Shown here one piece after another: positions 7,805-15,511 of a DNA stretch of 36,777 bases. Source of the DNA: an uncultured Roseburia sp. (lineage in GTDB: Bacteria; Bacillota; Clostridia; Lachnospirales; Lachnospiraceae); NCBI GenBank assembly GCA_930989305.1, contig CAKNLF010000012.1:1-36777 (forward strand). The letters run 5' to 3'. A program made the position numbers and the translations under genes. The notes under the pieces were generated by a model that ran no database searches, was not told the DNA's origin, and saw only the letters and a list, made by a program, of their open reading frames with translations. Each line of letters begins with the position of its first letter. Positions within the stretch are counted from its first letter, which is position 1.

Positions 7805-8851
7805 TTATCCTTCCGACTCGATCACCACTGCGTGGGCAATTCCCGGAACATTCTGTCCCTCATTAAAGCTGATCTTGGACAGCAGTGCCCCTGTAGGTAC
7901 GAACAGGATCCGTTTCAGCTCTCCACTTCGGAGCTTTGGCAGAAAATGGGCGCTTAACGTAACCGCTGAGCATCCGCATCCGCTTCCTCCTGATCCGGTT
8001 CCCTGTTCTTCGTTGTCAAAGATTTCCAACCCGCAGTCCGTATGATTGCCGCTGATATCCACATTTCTTTGGCGGAGCAGCTCAATCAGGATCTCCTGAC
8101 CAACAGCCCCCAGATCTCCGGTAATGATCTTGTCATAATAAGACGGATCCCTTTGAAAATCTTTCAGATGACTGTAAATACAGTCCGCCGCCGCAGGAGC
8201 CATAGCCGCTCCCATGTTCATAGAGTCACGGACCCCGTAATCCACGATCTTTCCCGTAGTAATGCCGGTGATCCGCACGCCTCTGCCCTGGGGCTTTTTC
8301 TCCCGCTTCCTCAGGAAGTCTTCATTACAAAGTAAAAAAGCTCCGCTGCCGGTAACTGTCCAGGTAGAACATAAGGGCCTTTGATTGGCATATTCCAAGG
8401 GAAAGCGAAATTGTTTCTCCGCACTGGCAAAATGGCTGGATGTAACTACCGCCGCCAGATCCGCGTAGCCTGCGGCTACTGCCATGGACGCAAGGCCCAG
8501 GGATTCCCCTGCTGTGGAACAGGCTCCGTACACTCCGAACAGAGGGATTTCAAAGTCCAGCAGTCCGAAAGAAGTGGCAATGGTCTGTCCCAGCAGATCT
8601 CCGGCGTACAGATAGCGGATCTGCTCCGGTTTTACTCCTGCTTTTCCCATAGCCAGCGTCAGGGCTTCTTTCTGAAGGGTGCTTTCCGCCTCTTCCCATT
8701 TGTCGCATCCGAATCGGTCGTCCTCTCCCACCACATCAATCTGATGTCCAATGGGACCTTCTCCTTCTTTTTTTCCTCCCATGGAAGCACTTTCCAAAAT
8801 AAAAGGAGCCTTCGTGAAACGAAGGCTCTGTTTTCCAACTTGCTGATCCAT
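7805..8851 (-). CDS. spoVAD: Stage V sporulation protein AD
   Basis: A 348-residue protein with a thiolase-like fold; SpoVAD binds dipicolinic acid directly and sits on the inner spore membrane. The typical parts are present: the N-terminal FTKAPFILESASMGGKKEGEG, DRFGCDKWEEAE, the GVYGACSTAGES segment around the thiolase-like cysteine, TSSHFASAEKQFRFPLEY, and GGSGCGCSAVTL near the end. The start is the ATG at 8849-8851 with AAAAGGAG 7 bases before it; an upstream in-frame ATG at 8902 has no ribosome site. A 15-bp stem-loop (8845-8882) covers this start codon and overlaps a predicted sigma-G promoter, suggesting dual control of transcription and translation. It is followed by spoVAEb. Confidence 0.96.
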   Translation of the reverse strand: MDQQVGKQSLRFTKAPFILESASMGGKKEGEGPIGHQIDVVGEDDRFGCDKWEEAESTLQKEALTLAMGKAGVKPEQIRYLYAGDLLGQTIATSFGLLDFEIPLFGVYGACSTAGESLGLASMAVAAGYADLAAVVTSSHFASAEKQFRFPLEYANQRPLCSTWTVTGSGAFLLCNEDFLRKREKKPQGRGVRITGITTGKIVDYGVRDSMNMGAAMAPAAADCIYSHLKDFQRDPSYYDKIITGDLGAVGQEILIELLRQRNVDISGNHTDCGLEIFDNEEQGTGSGGSGCGCSAVTLSAHFLPKLRSGELKRILFVPTGALLSKISFNEGQNVPGIAHAVVIESEG

Positions 8852-8882
8852 ACTTTCACTCCTTTTGGTAAAAGTATGGATC
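8845..8882 (-). promoter_or_regulatory. Stem-loop sequestering the spoVAD start codon
   Basis: GATCCATACTTT (8845-8856) and AAAGTATGGATC (8871-8882) are perfect 12-base inverted arms. Inside them 8857-8859 pair with 8868-8870 (one G-U), giving a 15-bp stem with an 8-base loop. In the mRNA the 3' arm contains the spoVAD AUG, and most of the AAAAGGAG ribosome site is in the loop. No T-tract follows, so it is not a terminator. Any transcript entering from the acetyltransferase gene (stop codon at 8909-8911) would contain both arms. Confidence 0.8.
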
Positions 8883-8900
8883 GTTCTTTTATTTTTATAC
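8872..8900 (-). promoter_or_regulatory. Predicted sigma-G (or sigma-F) promoter of spoVAD
   Basis: On the minus strand GTATA (8896-8900) matches the forespore -35 consensus GHATR. After 17 bases comes CATACTT (8872-8878), six of seven positions of CATWHTA. The expected start near 8865 leaves an unusually short leader beginning close to the AAAGGAG ribosome site, and such mRNA lacks the 5' arm of the stem-loop at 8845-8882. Confidence 0.5.
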
Positions 8901-8908
8901 ATGATTTT

Positions 8909-9535
8909 TTATTTTTTACCGCTCTCTCGGGCAGCATAATATTCCGCTTCTTTTCTTTCCCAGAATTCCCGGTCTTCCTCTGTGATCTCTCTGAGGACCC
9001 TGCAGGGATTTCCCACGGCGATCACTCCCGGGGGAATATCTTTTGTTACTACAGAACCGGAACCGATAATGGTGCCCCTGCCGATCGTCACTCCCGGGTT
9101 AATGACTGTATTGCCTCCGATCCACACATCATCTTCAATAGTGATAGGACTGCCGAATTCCAGGAGGCGACCCCGTACTCCGGCGTCAATGGGATGTCCC
9201 GCCGCAAACAGGGATACTCTGGGTCCGAACAGCACCCGGTCGCCTATCGTAACTTTGCATACATCCAGAATAATACACTCATAGTTTGCGCAGAAACCTT
9301 CCCCTATATATGTGTTTTTTCCGTAATCGCACCTGAAAGGCGGTTCAATATAACTTCCCTTTCCGATGCTTCCCAGCAGTTCCTTCAGAAGTTCTTTTCT
9401 TTTTTTCCCTTCCCCGCTTCCGGTATGATTGAAAACCTTCAGGATTTCTTTTGCGCGACGCATTTCCTGCACCAGCTCATCGGAACTGGCCGGTATATAC
9501 AGCTCTCCCGCCAGCATACGTTCTTTTTCTGTCAT
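8909..9535 (-). CDS. Maltose/galactoside O-acetyltransferase-like hexapeptide-repeat enzyme
   Basis: A 208-residue left-handed beta-helix acetyltransferase of the Maa/LacA/NodL type, which transfers acetyl from acetyl-CoA to a sugar hydroxyl. The N-terminal Maa domain (MTEKERMLAGELYIP, about 1-58) is followed by hexapeptide repeats (YIEPPFRCDYG, IGDRVLFGP, ITIEDDVWIGGNTVINPGVTIGRGTIIGSGSVVTKDIPPG). The catalytic-type histidine is His114 in AAGHPID. The end VIAVGNPCRVLREI is standard. The ATG at 9533-9535 overlaps the stop codon of the Lgt-like gene (ATGA), and AAAGGAG lies 9 bases before it, so the two are translationally coupled. The real acceptor is unknown; the coupling hints at envelope modification. 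Confidence 0.88.
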   Translation of the reverse strand: MTEKERMLAGELYIPASSDELVQEMRRAKEILKVFNHTGSGEGKKRKELLKELLGSIGKGSYIEPPFRCDYGKNTYIGEGFCANYECIILDVCKVTIGDRVLFGPRVSLFAAGHPIDAGVRGRLLEFGSPITIEDDVWIGGNTVINPGVTIGRGTIIGSGSVVTKDIPPGVIAVGNPCRVLREITEEDREFWERKEAEYYAARESGKK

Positions 9536-10314
9536 AATCTCACGCTCCTTTTTTCTCTTCTCACAAGCAGCGGCACTGTCAGAGCCAGAGCTGCCACGAT
9601 CCCGATGCTGATCCACTGAGATGTGGAGAACAGCCAGAATCCTCCTCTTTCCGCGTCATCATAGCGGAAATATTCCAGTACAAACCGCAGGACAGCGTAC
9701 AGGGCAAAATACAGTGCCATTACAGCAAGGGGGCTTTTTATTTTTAAAGACGCCAGATACAAAATCCCTGCCAGAGCAAACAGGCATACAGCCTCTGCCA
9801 GCTGCACGGGAAACAGTGAAATCCCTGCAGGCGCCATGGAATTTTCCGGGAATATCACTGCGCCCGGTCCGTTATAGGGCCTGCCGTAGCAGCATCCCGC
9901 CATAAAGCATCCGATTCTTCCGAACCCGTGGATCAGAGGGACCACAAACATGAATCTGCGGATAAAGGCGCCTGTGTCGATCCTGTGGATCTTTCCCGCA
10001 AGGAAGAAACACAGCACGCCGCCGATCAGCCCTCCGTAAAATACAAATCCTCCCAGCATCAGCGAGGAAAAATATTCCGGTTCAAAAAAGCGGTCCCACT
10101 GGATATGGTCCCGCATCACAAACAGATACAGTCCCTTGGAGCCCCCAAGAGCCCCCAGACAGGTATAAGCCTCCAATATCAGAAAATCTTCAAACATCAT
10201 CTTATATCGTTTTCCCAGGATCCATACCAGGAAATTTCCTGTCAGAAGTCCTAGAACGATCATAAGAGAATAACTGGGAAGCTGTAATTCCCCGATCTGT
10301 ATATATAAATGCAT
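9532..10314 (-). CDS. Divergent prolipoprotein diacylglyceryl transferase (Lgt) homologue
   Basis: A 260-residue polytopic membrane protein with about seven hydrophobic segments. The Lgt signature region reads HGFGRIGCFMAGCCYGRP (about 129-146), and the C-terminal RFVLEYFR motif is present. Lgt moves diacylglycerol from phosphatidylglycerol to the lipobox cysteine. Two normally conserved features differ. The HGG histidine is a tyrosine here (FYGGLIGG, about 92-99), and the GRIGNF asparagine is a cysteine. It may therefore be a paralogue with a changed activity rather than the housekeeping Lgt. It is the first gene of a coupled pair with the acetyltransferase. A strong stem-loop without T-tract lies upstream at 10349-10384. 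Confidence 0.85.
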   Translation of the reverse strand: MHLYIQIGELQLPSYSLMIVLGLLTGNFLVWILGKRYKMMFEDFLILEAYTCLGALGGSKGLYLFVMRDHIQWDRFFEPEYFSSLMLGGFVFYGGLIGGVLCFFLAGKIHRIDTGAFIRRFMFVVPLIHGFGRIGCFMAGCCYGRPYNGPGAVIFPENSMAPAGISLFPVQLAEAVCLFALAGILYLASLKIKSPLAVMALYFALYAVLRFVLEYFRYDDAERGGFWLFSTSQWISIGIVAALALTVPLLVRREKRSVRL

Positions 10315-10348
10315 ATCCGTCCACTCCCGTTATAAAATCTTATGGAAC

Positions 10349-10384
10349 GGGGAGCTTCCCGAATTTTCTTCGATGAAGCTCCCC
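10349..10384 (-). repeat. Strong stem-loop between the DUF4190 and Lgt-like genes
   Basis: GGGGAGCTTC (10349-10358) pairs with GAAGCTCCCC (10375-10384); within the loop TTCG/CGAA can pair further. It lies 37 bases after the DUF4190 stop codon. Neither strand has a T-run directly after it, so it is a doubtful terminator; it could be a leader structure of the Lgt-like gene. Confidence 0.5.
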
Positions 10385-10421
10385 TTAGTAAAAAAGGATC
10401 CATTTAATTATTATCTTGCCA

Positions 10422-10673
10422 TTATACAAGTGACGCAACGCCGGCTACACATGCAACGCAGGCGATGTATACGATCAGTCCGAAGATCACGCCCAGGATT
10501 GATAATACAAGTCCTGCTGTAGCGATCCCCCGTCCTTCTGCTTTCTTTCTTCCAAGAGCGCCGAAGATAATACCGATCACACCAAGAATAACACTGACGA
10601 TACCGCCGGTTCCCAATGTTGCGATATCAATAATAATAGCAATAATACCAAGAATTAATGAAACAATACCCAT
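10422..10673 (-). CDS. Small DUF4190-like membrane protein
   Basis: An 83-residue, very hydrophobic, glycine-rich protein with two to three membrane helices (about 3-20, 22-40 and 53-80) separated by a short basic loop with RKKAEGRG. The pattern of small G-I-I-L repeats around a GRKKAEGRGIATAGLVLSI stretch is that of DUF4190 proteins, common in Firmicutes and Actinobacteria and of unknown function. The ribosome site GGAGGAG lies before the ATG. It appears monocistronic: 37 bases downstream is a strong hairpin, and the amino acid transporter genes upstream end 147 bases away. Confidence 0.8.
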   Translation of the reverse strand: MGIVSLILGIIAIIIDIATLGTGGIVSVILGVIGIIFGALGRKKAEGRGIATAGLVLSILGVIFGLIVYIACVACVAGVASLV

Positions 10674-10819
10674 CTTTTCTCCTCCGATTTTATAAATTTT
10701 TTATAATTCCTGACAAGCTTATCACAACTATATGTTATCGTCAATTGTTTTTCTTCATTTTCAGGATATACTTTTTTTATATTTTTTTCGACAGTATCTA
10801 TTCCAGTATATGCAATATT

Positions 10820-11542
10820 TTATAAAACTTTCGATAAAAATTCTTTCAGTCTGGGATGGGTCGGATGTTCAAAGAAATCCTTGGGATTATTCTGTTCCGC
10901 GATCACACCCTGATCGATGAACAGCACTCTGGTAGCCACTTCTCTGGCAAATCCCATTTCATGAGTGACAACTACCATGGTCATTCCTTCATCTGCCAGT
11001 TCTTTCATAAGCTGGAGCACTTCTCCCACCATTTCCGGATCCAGAGCGGAAGTAGGCTCGTCAAAAAGCATTACGTCCGGATTCATTGCCAGTGCTCTGG
11101 CAATGGCGATACGCTGCTGCTGACCGCCGGAAAGCTGCTTTGGATATGCGTTGGCCTTATCCGGAAGCCCGATCCGTTCCAGAAGCTCCATAGCTTTTTT
11201 GTCCGCCTGAGCGTCTGTCATCAATTTCAGCTTCACGGGAGCCAGTTTGATATTGTCTTTTACTGTCAGATGAGGGAACAGGTTAAACTGCTGGAACACC
11301 ATACCCATTTTCTGGCGGAGTTTATCAATATCCGTTTTGGGATCCGTAATGTCCGTGCCTTCAAAGATAATGCTGCCTCCTGTAGGTTCTTCCAGCAGGT
11401 TCAGACAGCGCAGGAAGGTGGATTTTCCGGAACCGGAAGGTCCGATCACAACGACTTTTTCCCCTTTTTCAATTGTTTCCGTGATCCCGTTGAGAACCTT
11501 ATGGTCTCCAAAAGTTTTTTCCAGATTTTTAACGCTTATCAC
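10820..11542 (-). CDS. Polar amino acid ABC transporter, ATP-binding protein (GlnQ family)
   Basis: A 240-residue ABC ATPase energising uptake of polar amino acids. It shows Walker [10 protein letters not shown], the Q-loop [10 protein letters not shown], signature LSGGQQQR, Walker [13 protein letters not shown] and the H-loop VVTHEMGFA. Length and the F-Q-Q-F-N-L-F-P-H motif are characteristic of the GlnQ/ArtP/HisP group. A longer reading from ATG 11566 exists, but AAAGGAGG stands before GTG at 11540-11542 and [11 protein letters not shown] then begins normally, so the GTG is chosen. It overlaps the permease stop by 14 bases, indicating coupling. The binding protein and permease lie upstream. 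Substrate (glutamine, arginine, cystine or similar) cannot be fixed. Confidence 0.95.
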   Translation of the reverse strand: MISVKNLEKTFGDHKVLNGITETIEKGEKVVVIGPSGSGKSTFLRCLNLLEEPTGGSIIFEGTDITDPKTDIDKLRQKMGMVFQQFNLFPHLTVKDNIKLAPVKLKLMTDAQADKKAMELLERIGLPDKANAYPKQLSGGQQQRIAIARALAMNPDVMLFDEPTSALDPEMVGEVLQLMKELADEGMTMVVVTHEMGFAREVATRVLFIDQGVIAEQNNPKDFFEHPTHPRLKEFLSKVL

Positions 11543-12257
11543 CGGTCCGCAGCCTCCTTTCCACAATGCTCAGTACCTTCGCCAGTATCATAACGATCAC
11601 CAGATATACTACCGCGATCCCTACAAAAGGCATCAGCGCTTCATAAGTACGGCTTTGTACGGTCATTGCCGTTTTTGTCAGATCCTTCAGTCCGATTACT
11701 GTTACCAGAGATGTATCCTTTAACAAAGTAATCATCTCGTTCCCCAGAGCGGGAAGTGCGTTTTTAAAAGCCTGTGGGATAACAATGCTGCGCATTGTCT
11801 GTCTGTAGTTCAGTCCCAGGGACCGTCCTGCTTCCATCTGTCCGGCGTCTACAGACATAATGCCGCTTCGCACAATTTCAGCCACATAAGCGCCTGAGTT
11901 GATTCCGAAGGCCAGTACGGCAATGAGCACCTGATTCTGAGAAGAAGCAAAGATAACAAAATACATGATCAACAGCTGCACCATCATGGGAGTTCCACGG
12001 ATAACAGTCAGATACACAACACAGATTCCATTGGCAATATTCAGTATTACTGTACCCGGTCCTTTTTTCTGGCTTCTTCTCTGATCATGGGCAGAACGGA
12101 TCATCGCAATGATGATACCGATCACCAGGCCCAGTACCAGCGCCAGGAACGCTACTTCCAGCGTTATACCCAGACCTTTTAAAAACTGCATCCAGCGGTC
12201 TTCCTCGATAAAGGTCTGGGAAAAATCTTCTGCTATTTGTCTAAACCATTCCTGCAT
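11529..12257 (-). CDS. Polar amino acid ABC transporter, permease
   Basis: A 242-residue inner-membrane permease of the HisMQ/GlnP family with about five membrane helices. The cytoplasmic coupling loop [33 protein letters not shown] matches the EAA motif (EAxxxxG...IxxPQA). The ATG at 12255-12257 has AAAAGGAG seven bases upstream; an upstream in-frame ATG lacks one. One permease gene suggests a homodimeric channel. Between it and the binding-protein gene is a perfect 14-bp stem-loop (12287-12321), which may let the binding protein be made in excess. Confidence 0.95.
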   Translation of the reverse strand: MQEWFRQIAEDFSQTFIEEDRWMQFLKGLGITLEVAFLALVLGLVIGIIIAMIRSAHDQRRSQKKGPGTVILNIANGICVVYLTVIRGTPMMVQLLIMYFVIFASSQNQVLIAVLAFGINSGAYVAEIVRSGIMSVDAGQMEAGRSLGLNYRQTMRSIVIPQAFKNALPALGNEMITLLKDTSLVTVIGLKDLTKTAMTVQSRTYEALMPFVGIAVVYLVIVMILAKVLSIVERRLRTGDKR

Positions 12258-12286
12258 ATTGATTCTCCTTTTCAGCAAACAGTAAG

Positions 12287-12321
12287 ATGAGGATGTTTCA
12301 TCGGTTTTGAAACATCCTCAT
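12287..12321 (-). repeat. Perfect 14-bp stem-loop inside the transporter operon
   Basis: ATGAGGATGTTTCA (12287-12300) and TGAAACATCCTCAT (12308-12321) pair perfectly around a 7-base loop. In the direction of transcription no T-run follows, so it is more likely an mRNA stabiliser of the upstream binding-protein message, or a weak terminator, than a full stop. Confidence 0.75.
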
Positions 12322-12354
12322 TCTGTTTTTTACATCCTAAATGACTTTTGTCAA

Positions 12355-13131
12355 CTACTCTGCAGTAATATATTTGTCAATGATGGACTGGATCGTTCCG
12401 TCATCTTTTAATTCCTGCATTGCCGTATTCACTTTTTTCAGAAGATCTTCATTGTCTTTTGCTACAATGCCTGCGTAATCTTCTTCTACATATTCAGTAT
12501 CAACGATCTTCAGTCCTTCATTTGCCTTTACAAACTCTTTTGCAGGCTCATTATCAATAACAACGCAGTCTACTTTGCCTGTTTTCAGAGCTTCCACTGC
12601 ATTTGCGCCAGTTGTATACGCGATCACATTGTCATCGCCGTAATCATCAGAACAGTACATATGTCCTGTAGTGCCTTCCTGCACGCCGATCTTTTTGCCT
12701 TCCAGATCGTCCGGTCCTGTAATATCGGAATCTTCCGGTACGATGATCACCTGAATGCCTGTTGCATAGGAATCTGTAAAGTTTACATTTTTCTCTCTAT
12801 CCGGATCTACTGTCATGCCTGCCAGTCCGATATCCGCTTTGCCGGACTGTACCGCTGTGATGATAGAGCTGAAATCCATATCCTGGATCTCCAGTTTCAT
12901 GCCCAGCTTATCAGCGATGGCCTGAGCGATGTCAGCGTCAATACCTACGATCTCGTCCCCTTCGTAATATTCATATGGCGGAAATGCGGCGTTTGTCGCC
13001 ATGATCAGTGTGTCTTTTGATTCATCAGCCGCGCTGCCCCCGTTGTTTCCATTACCTGCACCGCTATTTCCGCATGCGGCGAGAGAAAGGGCAAGCACTG
13101 CTACCGTGAGTAATGCTATGATCTTTTTCAT
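12355..13131 (-). CDS. Polar amino acid ABC transporter, substrate-binding lipoprotein
   Basis: A 258-residue solute-binding protein (SBP family 3) anchored outside the membrane. It has a lipoprotein signal ending SLAAC with Cys20, a Gly/Asn-rich linker, then the mature fold: LIMATNAAFPPYEYYEGDEIVGIDADIAQAIADKLG, the ligand-binding AGMTVDPDREKNVNFTDSY, the hinge GKKIGVQEGTTG and the C-terminal helix LKDDGTIQSIIDKYI. Arg in the PDREK motif and the following acidic residues contact the amino acid group in this family. The first gene of the operon, with promoter at 13214-13241 and GAGGAG before the ATG. Closest general pattern: glutamine/histidine/cystine binders. Specificity not resolvable by eye. 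Confidence 0.95.
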   Translation of the reverse strand: MKKIIALLTVAVLALSLAACGNSGAGNGNNGGSAADESKDTLIMATNAAFPPYEYYEGDEIVGIDADIAQAIADKLGMKLEIQDMDFSSIITAVQSGKADIGLAGMTVDPDREKNVNFTDSYATGIQVIIVPEDSDITGPDDLEGKKIGVQEGTTGHMYCSDDYGDDNVIAYTTGANAVEALKTGKVDCVVIDNEPAKEFVKANEGLKIVDTEYVEEDYAGIVAKDNEDLLKKVNTAMQELKDDGTIQSIIDKYITAE

Positions 13132-13213
13132 ATCTGTCTCCTCTTTCTTATCTTTCTTAAACAGAAGGAGCTATCGGTATTTTTTATCCTTCTGCCGCTA
13201 ATCATATAAAGGT

Positions 13214-13241
13214 ATTATAGCGCAATCCGCAAAAAAAACAA
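13214..13241 (-). promoter_or_regulatory. Promoter of the amino acid transporter operon
   Basis: On the minus strand TTGTTT (13236-13241), 16 bp, then TATAAT (13214-13219). The leader is about 75 bases. No riboswitch-like fold was recognised in it. Confidence 0.6.
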
Positions 13242-13303
13242 TCCGTTTTTGCATTTTAGCACAAAATTCCTGTATTTTTATGCATTCCGTGCATATTTTC
13301 TTT

Positions 13304-14917
13304 TTAAACAGGCCGATCTTTTACATCCAGCACAATTGTCTGGTAAGGCCGCAGCACCAGACGCTCTCCCTGCCAGCTGACCTGAGGATAATTAACAAAG
13401 ACCACTTCTCCCTTTTCCTTTACTTCCAGTTCCGCGGTCTGATTGGAATAATTGCTGATCAGCAGCAGTTTGGTCTGATCGTCATATCTGAAATACGAAA
13501 AAATACGGGCTTCGTCTTCATAAGCAGGGGCAAATTTTCCTTCTGTGAGCACATTCCGGTATTCCTCTGATTTTCGGAAGGCGATCAGTCTCTTATAGTA
13601 ATTCAGCACAGAGCCGTATTCCTCTTCCTGCTGATGCATCTCATCCCAGCGGATCATGCCCCGGGCGTTATCCCTGCTCCAGTATGCCGCTGCTTCCAGA
13701 GCGTCTTTGTCTGAAAGTCCCGCCTTTTTCGCAGCCAGATACTGGTCTTTGGTGCTTACATCATCAAATTCTTCCGGCGAATGAAATACCCGGTTCCTGG
13801 TTCCGATCTCCTGGCCCTGATACAAAAAGGGGAGGCCCCTCAGCAGCATAAAGATAGCGGCCAGAGCCGATACGCTGTAAAAGCCGTAATCCTCCTCCGG
13901 GATAAAGATCGTGGCTCCTCTGGGCTGGTCATGATTTTCCAGGATATTGACTTCAAAAGCCATGTCCTGCACCAGCAGCTGATTTTTAAACACTGCGTCT
14001 CTCCAGGCCTGAAAATCCAGATGTTTCCACTGATACCAGTATTTTCCCCTCTGGAAAGTAAAAAAGGGATCAAAGGAAAACATCGTTGAAAAATATCCAT
14101 CTTCTCCGATAAATTCTTTTATCCTGGATGGATTGATATTAAAAACTTCTCCGATAGTCAGCGCATTGGCCGGTTTAAAACATTTCTCTTTCAGTTCGTT
14201 TAAAAATTCACCAATACCTTTGGCGTCTTTCAGCATCGCCTCATGGCTGCAGGTGCCGTCCGGATTGTCCGCCGGATAAGACTGCCAGGTCAGGTTTTTC
14301 TTGATGTTGATAATAGCGTCAATGCGAAATCCGTCGATTCCTTTATCCAGCCACCAGTTGATCATCCGGTATACTTCTTCCCGCAGCCTCGGATTCTCCC
14401 AGTTCAGGTCCGGCTGTTCTTTTGCGAATGTATGATAATAGTACAGATCCTCATGTCCGGGCAGAGGCGTCCAGACGCTTCCCCCGAATTCCGCCCGCCA
14501 GTTGTTGGGCAGCTTTCCGTCTTTGCATTCCTTTATATAAAAATATTTTCCGTATTCGCCATAGGGATCTTCCACTGCCTTTTTAAACCATTCATGCTGA
14601 TCGGAACAATGATTCACTACCAGATCCATCAGCAGATACATATCCCGTTTCTTTACTTCCCGGATCAGTTCTTCGATATCCTCCATCGTACCGAACATAG
14701 GGTTAATGTCTCTGTAATCGGAAATATCATACCCCTGGTCTGCCATGGGAGACTGGTAAACCGGAGACAGCCACAGGATATCGATCCCCAGGTCTTTCAG
14801 ATAATCCAGTTTTGAAATGATCCCCTGGATATCGCCGATGCCGTCGTTGTTGCTGTCCGCAAATGTTCTCGGATAAATTTGGTATGCTACTTTATCATGC
14901 CACCACTGTTTCTTCAT
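13304..14917 (-). CDS. GH13 alpha-glucosidase (oligo-1,6-glucosidase / maltase family)
   Basis: A 537-residue cytosolic glycoside hydrolase of family 13, subfamily 31 type, cleaving alpha-glucosidic bonds of small malto- or isomalto-oligosaccharides. The barrel starts WWHDKVAYQIYPRTFADSNNDGIGDI. Conserved regions are DLVVNHCS (98-105), GFRIDAI with the nucleophile Asp200, the acid/base Glu257 in TIGEVF, and ENHDQPR with Asp330. The residue after the nucleophile is Ala, whereas 1,6-acting enzymes usually have Val; this leans toward alpha-1,4 substrates (inference from the family). No sugar transporter or LacI regulator is adjacent, so it seems a stand-alone gene. The start is ATG with AGGAGAGCAAGAG upstream. 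Confidence 0.94.
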   Translation of the reverse strand: MKKQWWHDKVAYQIYPRTFADSNNDGIGDIQGIISKLDYLKDLGIDILWLSPVYQSPMADQGYDISDYRDINPMFGTMEDIEELIREVKKRDMYLLMDLVVNHCSDQHEWFKKAVEDPYGEYGKYFYIKECKDGKLPNNWRAEFGGSVWTPLPGHEDLYYYHTFAKEQPDLNWENPRLREEVYRMINWWLDKGIDGFRIDAIINIKKNLTWQSYPADNPDGTCSHEAMLKDAKGIGEFLNELKEKCFKPANALTIGEVFNINPSRIKEFIGEDGYFSTMFSFDPFFTFQRGKYWYQWKHLDFQAWRDAVFKNQLLVQDMAFEVNILENHDQPRGATIFIPEEDYGFYSVSALAAIFMLLRGLPFLYQGQEIGTRNRVFHSPEEFDDVSTKDQYLAAKKAGLSDKDALEAAAYWSRDNARGMIRWDEMHQQEEEYGSVLNYYKRLIAFRKSEEYRNVLTEGKFAPAYEDEARIFSYFRYDDQTKLLLISNYSNQTAELEVKEKGEVVFVNYPQVSWQGERLVLRPYQTIVLDVKDRPV

Positions 14918-14969
14918 ACTCTCTTGCTCTCCTTTGACAAATACATATTTCTCTTTCCCCTATTTTTAT

Positions 14970-15506
14970 CTATATCCCCTTGAAACCGCTATACTGTCTG
15001 TTCTTTTCTATTTCTTCCTCCACAGACAGTTCTTTGCCGTTAAGCACCGCCTGAACCAGTTCATTCTGCACATATTTCAGTTTCAGTGAAAAAAAGGGGG
15101 CGTCCTCATTCAGAAGCCGGAAAAAAATCTTGTCTCCCTCCCAGAGATTCAGATCGAATACTTTGTCTTTTTCGATCCATACAAGCTCTCCTTCCCTGCA
15201 GTCTGTCAGATCCCCTATAAAAGCATCCGCAGTATACAGACACATATATTCTGTCACCCAGTTATCCGACTGAAAAGTGATCAGCCCCCGGAACCGATAG
15301 GAAGTCAGTTCCAGCCCGGTCTCCTCTCTGGTCTCCCGCAGCAGACATTCCTCCGGTGTTTCATCGGCTTCAAAATGACCTCCTACGCCGATCCATTTTT
15401 CCTTATTCACATCATTCTTTTTCTTTACCCGGTGCATCATCAGATATTTTCCCTCTTTTTCGATATAACACAGGGTTGTAAAAGGAAGTCTTTCCTGTTT
15501 TTCCAT
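14970..15506 (-). CDS. Nudix hydrolase (MutT / 8-oxo-dGTP diphosphatase-like)
   Basis: A 178-residue Nudix protein hydrolysing a nucleoside diphosphate linked to another group. The Nudix box is complete: GGHFEADETPEECLLRETREETGL (42-65) fits Gx5Ex7REUxEExGU with the metal-binding glutamates. The N-terminal TLCYIEKEGKYLMMHRVKKKNDVNKEKWIGVGG is typical of the clostridial 8-oxo-dGTP diphosphatase group. It starts 5 bases after the DUF1847 gene and is presumably co-transcribed with it. Substrate is not fixed by the sequence; nucleotide-pool cleaning is the family expectation. Confidence 0.9.
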   Translation of the reverse strand: MEKQERLPFTTLCYIEKEGKYLMMHRVKKKNDVNKEKWIGVGGHFEADETPEECLLRETREETGLELTSYRFRGLITFQSDNWVTEYMCLYTADAFIGDLTDCREGELVWIEKDKVFDLNLWEGDKIFFRLLNEDAPFFSLKLKYVQNELVQAVLNGKELSVEEEIEKNRQYSGFKGI

Positions 15507-15511
15507 AATGA

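Noticed and set aside
8381-9619. Long plus-strand reading frame of 412 codons
   Set aside because: It lies antisense to spoVAD and the acetyltransferase gene, has no ribosome site or recognisable domain, and its composition is that of a shadow frame.
13279-13305. TATGCA/TGCATA hairpin with following T-rich run as a terminator
   Set aside because: The T-rich side faces the plus strand, where there is no gene to terminate, and the stem is only six weak pairs; not supported for the leftward GH13 gene.
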